Assembly (NCBI GenBank): GCA_919901875.1
Contig: CAKKQG010000238.1
Coordinates: 1 to 19,041 of the forward strand
Direction of reading: 5' to 3'
Length of the DNA: 19,041 nt
Source of the DNA: Anaerolineales bacterium
Lineage (GTDB): Bacteria; Chloroflexota; Anaerolineae; Anaerolineales; VGOW01
The notes under the pieces were generated by a model. It ran no database searches. It saw nothing but the letters and a program-made list of their open reading frames with translations, and had not been told where the DNA came from. This document shows, in pieces, positions 6,236-12,797 of the stretch (positions are counted from its first letter, which is position 1; every line of letters begins with the position of its first letter). The position numbers were made by a program, and so were the translations under genes.

Positions 6236-7708
6236 TTACTTCGGCAACACTTCGTGCGCTTGCACAGCTTGAGAACGTCCTTTAACTTCTAAACCACCCA
6301 AGCGTTGAATGATGAAGCGATCGGCAACACTCGCCGCAGTCATCGGTCCAATCACTAAACGATTCGGGCGCGCCAACGTCTCCAAGCGGTGCGCCACATT
6401 CACCGCGTCGCCCAGGACCGTGAACTCCACCCGCTCGGCAGTGCCAACATAACCGGCAACGACCAACCCGGTATTGATGCCCACACCGATCTCAATGCTT
6501 GTGCCATTCTCGCGCAAATTAGTCTTGAGACGTTCCAACATCTTCAACCCGGCAGATACCGCCTGTATCTCCGGCTCGGTCTGAGATGGATTCATCCCGA
6601 AGACCGCCATCAACCCATCGCCCATATATTTATCAAGCATCCCGCCAAATTCAAAAATGATCGCCGTCATCTCTTGATAATAGCGGCTCAACAATTCACC
6701 GAAGCCTTCCGCTCCCAATCGCTCGGCTAAACCCGTCGAGTCCACGATGTCGGAGAACAACACCGTCAGCTTGCGCGCCGTCAGCGGCGGCAGTGAACCG
6801 CTTTGCAAATAATCCTTCAAAAGAAATTCGGCTTCACGCGGTGAGAGAAAACGAAGCAACAAGTTACGTGCTTGTTGTTCTCGTTGAACACTCTGCACCA
6901 AGATCGCGCGCTGGATGGTCAACGCCGCTTGATTGCTGATGGCGACCGCCACACTCAAATCGGTGTCGTTGAACGGTCTGGCTTCCCGATCGGTCTTATA
7001 CATATAGATCAACCCCAACAGATCATCGCCGCTGATAACAGGCACGCACAACGCTGAACGCACGCGGAGTAATAACGCGCTTTTAGTAAAGTTGGGATCA
7101 TCTTTTTTAATTGCCGGGATGATCACCGTCGTGCGTTTTTGAATCGCCTCTTGGGCAATCGTTGCCGGAAAACCATACTCGTTGAGCCTGCCAAACTGTT
7201 CTGCCAAAATCACTTCACACTTGTCGGCACCCATCGCCGCCCTCATTAACTCCGACACTTCTCGCAATGCCTCATCCACATCCAAGACCGTGTTGAGTTG
7301 TTGAGCGATCTTGTACATCAACACCGCGTGATGATCGAGAGACTCCAGCATCATGTCGCGCGTCAAGGGTCGGCTGCTCGGACGAGAAGCGACTGTGGCA
7401 GAAACCGTGCCGCGATACTCATTCACAGTGAGGACATGCTCACCAATACGAATCGAATCACCGCTGTGCAGACTCACCGCTTGAGAGAGGCGGTTGTGGT
7501 TAACGTAAGTGCCGTTGGTGCTGTTGAGGTCGCGGATCGTCAGTGTCTTCGCATCGGGGATGTATTCGATTTCGGCATGGAGACGTGAGGCCGAAAGGTC
7601 TGGCACGGGGATATCGTTATCCACATTACGACCCAACTTGGCTACGCCAGCTTTGAGTGCAAATTCAACGGGTTCACCTGAGGGCGAGCGTAAAGTGAGG
7701 ATCCACAT
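6236..7708 (-). CDS. FHA-GAF-class III adenylate cyclase
   Basis: This 490-residue cytoplasmic protein probably makes cAMP in response to phosphothreonine binding and a small ligand. An FHA domain spans about 20-95, with Gly26-Arg27, SRLH at 41-44 and NSTNG at 62-66. A GAF domain spans about 118-272. The cyclase domain spans about 305-488. Metal-binding Asp320 (LFSDIVDST) and Asp364 (KYMGDG) are present. Lys360 and Thr430 (EFTVLGD) fit the adenine-specifying pair, and Asn437 and Arg441 the transition-state pair, so it should be an active adenylyl rather than guanylyl cyclase. FHA domains usually read Ser/Thr kinase signalling; no such kinase is in the window. No clear ribosome-binding site precedes the ATG; a TTGACA lies about 27 bases upstream. 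Confidence 0.88.
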   Translation of the reverse strand: MWILTLRSPSGEPVEFALKAGVAKLGRNVDNDIPVPDLSASRLHAEIEYIPDAKTLTIRDLNSTNGTYVNHNRLSQAVSLHSGDSIRIGEHVLTVNEYRGTVSATVASRPSSRPLTRDMMLESLDHHAVLMYKIAQQLNTVLDVDEALREVSELMRAAMGADKCEVILAEQFGRLNEYGFPATIAQEAIQKRTTVIIPAIKKDDPNFTKSALLLRVRSALCVPVISGDDLLGLIYMYKTDREARPFNDTDLSVAVAISNQAALTIQRAILVQSVQREQQARNLLLRFLSPREAEFLLKDYLQSGSLPPLTARKLTVLFSDIVDSTGLAERLGAEGFGELLSRYYQEMTAIIFEFGGMLDKYMGDGLMAVFGMNPSQTEPEIQAVSAGLKMLERLKTNLRENGTSIEIGVGINTGLVVAGYVGTAERVEFTVLGDAVNVAHRLETLARPNRLVIGPMTAASVADRFIIQRLGGLEVKGRSQAVQAHEVLPK

Positions 7709-8088
7709 AGCAATACGTGAGTCAATCTGTCAAAAGGATAAACACGATAGTGATTTTATCTCACTTTTCCCCGTCGCGCAGTAAAACCTTTTCGGGACAG
7801 ACGGGTAACTCCCGTACGATCAAGGTCTCACCGTCAACGGCGGCACTCCAAACTGCGTCGCCGTAGAATCAAAAGCGGCGATCTCGTAGAAGAGATCGCC
7901 GCTCAATCAATTCTGTAAGGGTAGGGCTTGCCCCTGCCCATCTGAGCAATCGTGAAGGTTGCCCCTGCCCATTTGGGCAATCGTGAAGGTTGCCCCTGCC
8001 CATCTGAGCAACCGTGAAGGTTGCCCCTGCCCATTTGGGCAACCGTGAAGGTTGCCCCTGCCCATTTGGGCAACCGTGAAGGTTGCCC
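7709..8088. other. Gene-free stretch between the cyclase and rny
   Basis: No gene is supported here. From the rny side it contains the 31-bp tandem array (7921-8092), a terminator hairpin (7870-7903), and a 36-codon open frame on the minus strand (7761-7868) that lacks a start codon and follows an in-frame TGA; this may be a gene remnant. A 27-bp segment (7838-7864) within it recurs with one mismatch at 12185-12211. Near 7801-7815 a small hairpin ACGGG/CCCGT is visible. The rest would hold the cyclase promoter. Confidence 0.6.
7870..7903 (-). terminator. Intrinsic terminator downstream of rny
   Basis: A perfect 12-bp stem (7874-7885 with 7892-7903, 6-nt loop). On the minus strand it is followed by TTTTGATTC, a modest T-run. 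It lies after the tandem array and would end transcription of the recA-recX-rny group. Confidence 0.65.
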
Positions 8089-8092
8089 CTAC
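7921..8092. repeat. 31-bp tandem array at the 3' end of rny
   Basis: Units with the start GGTTGCCCCTGCCC recur at 7957, 7988, 8019 and 8050, with a truncated copy at 8081 and a degenerate one near 7926, exactly 31 bp apart. Units alternate between CATTTGGGCAA and CATCTGAGCAA in the middle, and CAATCG and CAACCG near the end. Each unit contains inverted segments (GGTTGCCC and GGGCAACC). The array begins GTAG and ends CTAC; the terminal CTAC supplies the TAG stop codon of rny. There are no unique spacers. Confidence 0.85.
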
Positions 8093-9624
8093 TTCGCAAA
8101 CTCCGTCGCCCGCGTTTCTCGAATCACTGTCACTTTAATTTGACCCGGATACTGCATGGTCTCCTCGATCTTTTTGGCGATGCTCTTCGACATTTCAATC
8201 GCCGCCAGATCGTCCACATCTTCCGGCTCGACAATGATTCGCACTTCGCGCCCGGCTTGAAGCGCGTACGATTGCTGAACGCCTTTGAATGAGGCGGCGA
8301 TCTCTTCTAACGTGCGAATGCGTTTAACGTAGAGTTCAAGACTCTCGCGCCGCGCGCCCGGGCGTGAACCACTGATGGCGTCTGCCACTTCGACGATCAC
8401 CGCTTCCACACTTTCTTGAGCGGCTTCGTGGTGATGTGAGGCAATCGCATTCACAACTTTGGGATGCACACTGTAACGCCGCGCGAACTCCGCTCCGATG
8501 GCGGCATGTGTGCCTTCCACTTCGTGATCAATCGCCTTGCCCAGGTCGTGCAACAAACCACCGGCCTTTGCCAGCACCACATCCGCGCCCATCTCGGCGG
8601 CGATCACACCGGCGAGGAGCGAAGTCTCAATGGAGTGATGCCATTGATTCTGTCCGTACGATGTGCGGAACTTAAGCCGACCCAACAAGCGCAGCACTTC
8701 GGGATGCAGCCCCGGCACGCCCGCTTCGTAAGCGGCTTGCTCACCGGCTTCTTTGATAGACGCTTCTACTTCGCGTCGAGTCTCTTCCACTAATTTTTCA
8801 ATGTGCGCCGGATGGATACGACCATCTTCGATCAAACGATGCAAGGCGCGACCTGCCACTTCACGCCGCACAGGATCAAATGAAGAGATCGTCACCGCTT
8901 CAGGCGTATCATCCACAATCACGTCTACGCCCGCCGCCATTTCAAAGGCGCGAATGTTGCGCCCGTTGCGCCCGATGATGCGCCCCTTCATCTCATCGGA
9001 TGAGATCGGCACCACCGAGACCGAAAGCGATTGCACTTGATCTGTAGCAACGCGCTGAATGGCAACGGCGATCAATTCGCGCGCCCGCCGCTCGCCTTCG
9101 GCCTTCGCCTCATCTTCGATCTGACGGATGGTGCGCGCCATATCATTACGCGCCGTTGTCTCAACGTGAGCCAGCAACTGCGCCTTCGCCTCATCACGGC
9201 TCAACTGGGCGATGCGCTCCAACTCGGCGATCTGCGTCGATTCACGTTTATCCAGATCAGAACTGCGTTTGTCAATCTGGCTCTGACGTTTGTTCAACGC
9301 CTGCTGATCGCGATCCAGCTTATCAATGCGGCGATCCATTTCTTCGCGGCGTTTTTGTACCCGCTCTTCGCCCTTGTCTAACTCGTTGCGCTTGCGAGCG
9401 ATCTCCGCTTCCAACTCGTCGCGACGTTTAATCAACTCGTCGCGCGCTTTCAATTCCAATTCACGTTCGTGGGCTTCGGTCGTTGCCTTGATGCGTTCGG
9501 TCTCGGCGCGATGTTCTTTCTCTTCAGCTCGCGCCACTTGATGCCGCACAAAATATCCTACCGCGGCGCCAACGGCTGTCGCAACAAGACCGACCACAAT
9601 CACTAAAAGCATATTATCGGACAT
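8089..9624 (-). CDS. rny: Ribonuclease Y
   Basis: This 511-residue membrane-anchored endoribonuclease starts mRNA decay. Residues 5-25 form one transmembrane helix, 28-185 a long charged coiled coil, about 200-265 a KH RNA-binding domain (GRIIGRNGRN at 214-223), and about 325-420 the HD domain with catalytic His359-Asp360 in GGLLHDLGKA and the later SHHHE at 396-400. Length and order match the family. The start lies 8 bases after the recX stop, so the two are cotranscribed. The TAG stop is part of the tandem array that follows, so the last codons were probably fixed when that repeat arrived. Confidence 0.95.
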   Translation of the reverse strand: MSDNMLLVIVVGLVATAVGAAVGYFVRHQVARAEEKEHRAETERIKATTEAHERELELKARDELIKRRDELEAEIARKRNELDKGEERVQKRREEMDRRIDKLDRDQQALNKRQSQIDKRSSDLDKRESTQIAELERIAQLSRDEAKAQLLAHVETTARNDMARTIRQIEDEAKAEGERRARELIAVAIQRVATDQVQSLSVSVVPISSDEMKGRIIGRNGRNIRAFEMAAGVDVIVDDTPEAVTISSFDPVRREVAGRALHRLIEDGRIHPAHIEKLVEETRREVEASIKEAGEQAAYEAGVPGLHPEVLRLLGRLKFRTSYGQNQWHHSIETSLLAGVIAAEMGADVVLAKAGGLLHDLGKAIDHEVEGTHAAIGAEFARRYSVHPKVVNAIASHHHEAAQESVEAVIVEVADAISGSRPGARRESLELYVKRIRTLEEIAASFKGVQQSYALQAGREVRIIVEPEDVDDLAAIEMSKSIAKKIEETMQYPGQIKVTVIRETRATEFAK

Positions 9625-9632
9625 AGTCTTGG

Positions 9633-10301
9633 TCAGTCCTCATTTTCTAAAGTGTCATTCCCTTCGCCGAACTCCTGCCAAGCATGTTCGACGACCTCAG
9701 AGATAATTTCGTAATTGATTCCACGCCGCGCCAGATAACTGCCCAACTTGCGACGGAACTCGATCTTCGGCAATTTCTTTAATCGCGGCGCGCGCGATGC
9801 CGCCAACCGCCGCGCCACCTCTTCGTCATTTGTCCCCGCCACTGCCGCGTCTACCGCCTCGCGCGACAACCCTTTTTGCCTCAACTCGATCTTCAGCGCG
9901 CGCGTCCCCTTTGGTTTCGAATGAGATCGGCTTTCCACCCACATCTGCGCGAACTGTTCATCGTTCAACAACCCCACCCGCTTTAACCGTTGCACGGCTT
10001 CGTCAATCAACCCCGCCTCAATTTCTTTCTTCTTCAAATTCTGGCGCACTTCTTTTTCGGAGCGCGGGCGATACGAGATAAACTTTACCGCCTTTTCAAA
10101 CGCCATTTCCGATTCGTCGGATTTTTTTATGCGTTCTATATCGGCGTCGCTCAACACCTGCCCCAAATGCAATTTCGCCGCTTCAATCATCACCAGCCCA
10201 AAAGCAAACTCACCATCGAGATACACATTCACTCGATTCTTGTTTCGTGCTTGCACCTTCAGCACTGTAACTTTTTTCATGGGCGCAGATGGAACTTTCA
10301 T
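9633..10301 (-). CDS. recX: Regulatory protein RecX
   Basis: This 222-residue protein is a RecX-family modulator, which binds RecA filaments and limits recombinase activity. The N-terminal part (VYLDGEFAFGLVMIEAAKLHLGQVL) and the three-helix repeats typical of RecX are visible: YRPRSEKEVRQNLKKK, then LLNDEQFAQMWVESRS with GTRALKIELRQKGLS, then a degenerate third repeat with KLPKIEFRRKLGSYLARRGINYEII. The first ATG is supported by AGGA 6 bases upstream; a second Met at codon 8 has no such site. It lies between recA and rny, separated from recA by about 300 bp with a terminator-like hairpin, so its expression relative to recA is probably reduced. Confidence 0.92.
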   Translation of the reverse strand: MKVPSAPMKKVTVLKVQARNKNRVNVYLDGEFAFGLVMIEAAKLHLGQVLSDADIERIKKSDESEMAFEKAVKFISYRPRSEKEVRQNLKKKEIEAGLIDEAVQRLKRVGLLNDEQFAQMWVESRSHSKPKGTRALKIELRQKGLSREAVDAAVAGTNDEEVARRLAASRAPRLKKLPKIEFRRKLGSYLARRGINYEIISEVVEHAWQEFGEGNDTLENED

Positions 10302-10601
10302 AATTCATCCTTCTGCCTTCATCCTTTAAACAAAAAGCCGCGACATCACCTTGCGATGTCACGGCTATCGTCTTCACCCAGTCACCAACACCTGTTGGAA
10401 AAATTTGTCAGCGCGAATCGTCACACGCGCCCAGAGTAACTTAAAGCAGAGGTCTAATTCGATCCAAACAACTCAAAGGCAACGCATCAACCGAAACCAA
10501 CAACCTCAAACTTCGTCAACTCTTTTGAAAAACAAATCGTGTGGAGACCTTGTGTCGCAAGGTCTTCGCCACTGGTATTCGATAATCGTGACACCGGCGA
10601 A
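10302..10601. other. recA-recX intergenic region
   Basis: No gene or RNA gene is recognised. It holds the terminator hairpin at 10328-10366, a palindrome at 10545-10565 (AGACCTTG with its complement, 5-nt loop), and otherwise low-complexity CAA-rich sequence on the plus strand. The palindrome is not followed directly by T residues on the minus strand, so it is a weaker terminator candidate for recA. Confidence 0.5.
10328..10366 (-). terminator. Terminator or attenuator between recA and recX
   Basis: On the minus strand AGCCG-T-GACATC pairs with GATGTC-G-CGGCT, a 12-bp stem with one G-U pair and a 7-nt loop, followed directly by TTTTTGTTT. This is a strong intrinsic terminator. It lies about 26 bases upstream of the recX start, so recX and rny need readthrough or a promoter of their own. 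Confidence 0.8.
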
Positions 10602-11657
10602 CTATTTTTCACCTTCAGCCGACTCGTCATCGTCGTCGTCGTCAGGTTTGCCGGTTGGCATGGGCGCCGGAATGCTCAACGCTTGTTTGCGGACGGCTTT
10701 TTCAATTTCTTCAGCCATCGGCAGGTGTTCAGCCAAATACTTCTTAGCGTTTTCGCGCCCCTGACCAATGCGCGTGTCATTATAAGTATAAAACGCGCCG
10801 CGCTTGGTGATGATCTCTAAGGATGTGCCGAGATCAACCAGATCGCCCATCTTGCTGATGCCCTCATTATACATGATGTCGAACTCACACTCGCGGAACG
10901 GCGGCGCAACCTTGTTCTTAATCACCCGCACCCGCGTGCGGTTGCCGACAACGTCCTGTCCGTCTTTGATGGATTGAATACGGCGCACATCCAAACGGAT
11001 GCTGGCATAAAACTTCAACGCCTGTCCGCCCGTCGTCGTCTCCGGATTACCAAACATCACCCCGATCTTCTGGCGCAATTGATTCGTAAAAATCATGCAG
11101 GTGTTCGTCTGCTTGATCGCCCCCGAAAGTTTTCGCAACGCCTGGCTCATCAAACGCGCTTGCGCGCCCATCGTGGCGTCGCCCATCTCACCTTCAATTT
11201 CAGCTCGCGGCACCAACGCCGCAACCGAATCGATCACCACCACATCCACCGCCCCACTTCGCACCAACGTCTCGGCGATCTCCAACGCCTGCTCGCCCAT
11301 ATCCGGCTGCGAGACATATAAGTTATCTACATCCACGCCCAACTTTCGGGCATACGCTGGATCAAGCGCATGTTCCATATCCACAAAAGCGCACGTGCCG
11401 CCACGCTTCTGCGCTTCGGCGATCACATGCAAACAAATCGTCGTCTTGCCCGAAGACTCGGGCCCATAAATTTCTGTCACGCGCCCTTTTGGCAACCCGC
11501 CAACGCCCAACGCAATATCAAGCGAGATCGATCCGGTGGGGATCGCTTCCACCGCCAAATGAGTCGCTTCACCTAAACGCATCAACGCGCCGTCGCCATA
11601 TTTTTTATTGATCGTTGAAACCGCCGCATCCAACGCTTTATCTTTTCCGCTTGCCAT
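10602..11657 (-). CDS. recA: Recombinase RecA
   Basis: This 351-residue protein is the DNA strand-exchange ATPase of homologous recombination and the SOS response. The Walker A motif GPESSGKTT is at residues 65-73, followed by the [22 protein letters not shown] segment with Walker B, loop L1, and the [22 protein letters not shown] region with loop L2. The C-terminus is strongly acidic (DDDDDDE), as in many RecA proteins. The start [12 protein letters not shown] is chosen because AGGAG lies 8 bases upstream; the open frame runs 38 codons further but through the leader and promoter. Divergent from the GNAT gene. Confidence 0.96.
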   Translation of the reverse strand: MASGKDKALDAAVSTINKKYGDGALMRLGEATHLAVEAIPTGSISLDIALGVGGLPKGRVTEIYGPESSGKTTICLHVIAEAQKRGGTCAFVDMEHALDPAYARKLGVDVDNLYVSQPDMGEQALEIAETLVRSGAVDVVVIDSVAALVPRAEIEGEMGDATMGAQARLMSQALRKLSGAIKQTNTCMIFTNQLRQKIGVMFGNPETTTGGQALKFYASIRLDVRRIQSIKDGQDVVGNRTRVRVIKNKVAPPFRECEFDIMYNEGISKMGDLVDLGTSLEIITKRGAFYTYNDTRIGQGRENAKKYLAEHLPMAEEIEKAVRKQALSIPAPMPTGKPDDDDDDESAEGEK

Positions 11658-11684
11658 GTTGTAGTCTCCTGTGTCTTTTGTAGA

Positions 11685-11710
11685 AGACGTTCGCGAAGCG
11701 TGCAACGTCT
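11685..11710 (-). promoter_or_regulatory. Hairpin in the recA 5' leader
   Basis: AGACGTT (11685-11691) pairs with AACGTCT (11704-11710); inside it CGC pairs with GCG around a GAA loop, leaving a 3-base bulge. It would be transcribed in the recA leader, upstream of the ribosome-binding site. The stretch GTGCAACGTCTCT is identical in the palindrome at 15972-15999, so this is a diverged member of that family. Confidence 0.45.
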
Positions 11711-11720
11711 CTGTGTAGCG

Positions 11721-11749
11721 ATTGTATGTGAGGGTCAAAGAACGCGCAA
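11721..11749 (-). promoter_or_regulatory. recA promoter
   Basis: On the minus strand TTGCGC (11744-11749) and TACAAT (11721-11726) are separated by 17 bases, a good housekeeping-type promoter. Transcription would begin near 11714, about 57 bases before the recA ATG. I see no clear LexA-type operator. Confidence 0.55.
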
Positions 11750-11755
11750 GCATAG

Positions 11756-11761
11756 TATACT
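11756..11761 (+). promoter_or_regulatory. Possible -10 box of the GNAT gene (leaderless transcript)
   Basis: TATACT lies only 8 bases before the ATG at 11770, so a start 7-8 bases downstream would give an almost leaderless mRNA, consistent with the missing Shine-Dalgarno sequence. The surrounding AGTATACT is a perfect palindrome. The -35 region is weak and overlaps the recA promoter. Confidence 0.35.
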
Positions 11762-11769
11762 TTTGCGCC

Positions 11770-12633
11770 ATGCTTCAAGTCCGCGCAGCGCAACAATCGG
11801 ATCGCGCCCTGCTCAATCACCTGCTTCACTCTAACGCCAAGATGCACACGCATCTCGATTGGCACTCGCCACAATCGTGGCTGGGAAAGAGACCGTTCCA
11901 CATCGTCACTAACGGTGACGCCGCCACGGGTGCGTTGGCGGCGCCCCCTGATCCGCCCGATACATCCTGGATTCGATTCGCGGCGATCAGCAACGGCTTT
12001 ACACTCGATCAAGTGTTTGATCCGATATGGCTGCCGACGTTAAGCGCGCTGCGCGAACTCAAAGTGAATCGGATCGCCTGCATGTTGCTCGATGAATGGT
12101 TCGTGCCGCAATTAAAAAAATGGGGGTTCGATCAGATCAACGACGTGATCGTCCTCTCCCGCCCGCTACGCGCCGTCATCCGCGCGGCGGCACTCCAAAC
12201 AGCGTCGCCGTCGATCAAAGGATTAAGAATCCGCCCGGCAAAAAATTCTTACATCAACGCCATCTTCAAAGTGGATGCCGCCTTTGTTGCCCCTTGGCAT
12301 TATTCAAAAGACACGCTGATGCAAGCGATGAGTCAAGTGGAGTTCTCCAGCGTTGCCGAGTTGAACAACGAGATCGTTGGCTACCAGATCAGTTCGGGTG
12401 GTAAACAAGGCGGGCATCTGGCGCGACTCGCGGTGAATCCAAAATTTCAAGGACAGGGCGTGGGGCGAATGTTGATGATGAACATTGCCGAACACTTTGA
12501 TCGACTCGGCGCGCCGTACATCTCGGTGAATACGCAACACGACAACATCGCTTCATTAAAGTTGTATCGCGCCTTTGGCTTTCTACAAACGGGAGATCAT
12601 TATCCGGTGTGGCAGTTAGACATAGGTGGTTAG
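11770..12633 (+). CDS. Two-domain GNAT-family acetyltransferase
   Basis: This 287-residue protein has a degenerate N-terminal GNAT-like half (1-135) and an intact C-terminal GNAT domain (about 152-287) with the acetyl-CoA motif at 217-233 ([17 protein letters not shown]) and the [13 protein letters not shown] element at 259-271. It probably acetylates an amino group on a small molecule or a protein; the substrate is unknown. The start is set at the ATG of [11 protein letters not shown] because that is where the GNAT fold begins; an upstream in-frame ATG falls in the recA promoter. The interdomain linker (residues 139-148) is encoded by a 27-bp repeat shared with 7838-7864. Confidence 0.8.
   Translation: MLQVRAAQQSDRALLNHLLHSNAKMHTHLDWHSPQSWLGKRPFHIVTNGDAATGALAAPPDPPDTSWIRFAAISNGFTLDQVFDPIWLPTLSALRELKVNRIACMLLDEWFVPQLKKWGFDQINDVIVLSRPLRAVIRAAALQTASPSIKGLRIRPAKNSYINAIFKVDAAFVAPWHYSKDTLMQAMSQVEFSSVAELNNEIVGYQISSGGKQGGHLARLAVNPKFQGQGVGRMLMMNIAEHFDRLGAPYISVNTQHDNIASLKLYRAFGFLQTGDHYPVWQLDIGG
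12185..12211. repeat. 27-bp repeat in the GNAT linker, copy of 7838-7864
   Basis: The two segments match at 26 of 27 bases, 4.3 kb apart. Ends are inverted (CGGCG and CGCCG), so each copy is partly palindromic. Here it encodes the junction between the two GNAT halves; the other copy is in the cyclase-rny gap. Confidence 0.7.
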
Positions 12634-12797
12634 GTGGTTGGGTGGTTAGGTTGTTAGAGATTAGAGATTGGAGATTGGAGATTGGAGATTGAAAGTTTGA
12701 AATTTGAAGTTTGAAGTTTGAAGTTGGGTTTTTGGGTTTTTGGGTTTTTCATTTTTCATTTGTCATTGTTCATTGTCTCATTGTTCATTGTTTCATT
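12626..12797. repeat. Composite 7/8-bp arrays between GNAT and the M1-like gene
   Basis: Successive blocks are visible: GGTGGTTA/GGTGGTTG octamers, GAGATTG heptamers, GAAGTTT heptamers, three GGGTTTTT units, then TCATTGT/TCATTTT units. The blocks at 12656-12750 are roughly the reverse complement of the composite repeat in pdhC. The last TCATTT supplies the TGA stop (12793-12795) of the minus-strand M1-like gene. No ordinary terminator is seen between the convergent genes. Confidence 0.8.

Noticed and set aside
6236..7708. Pycsar cyclase partner for the DUF5706-like protein
   Set aside because: The cyclase has FHA and GAF domains, lies 7 kb away in another transcription unit, and looks like a housekeeping adenylate cyclase.
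7921..8092. CRISPR-like array
   Set aside because: The 31-bp period is made of contiguous repeats with no unique spacers, and there are no cas genes.
10545..10565. Second terminator directly after recA
   Set aside because: The AGACCTTG palindrome has no adjacent T-run on the minus strand, so it was left as a palindrome only.
11658..11771. 38-codon N-terminal extension of recA
   Set aside because: It runs through the promoter, leader hairpin and ribosome-binding site; the start with AGGAG fits the family.
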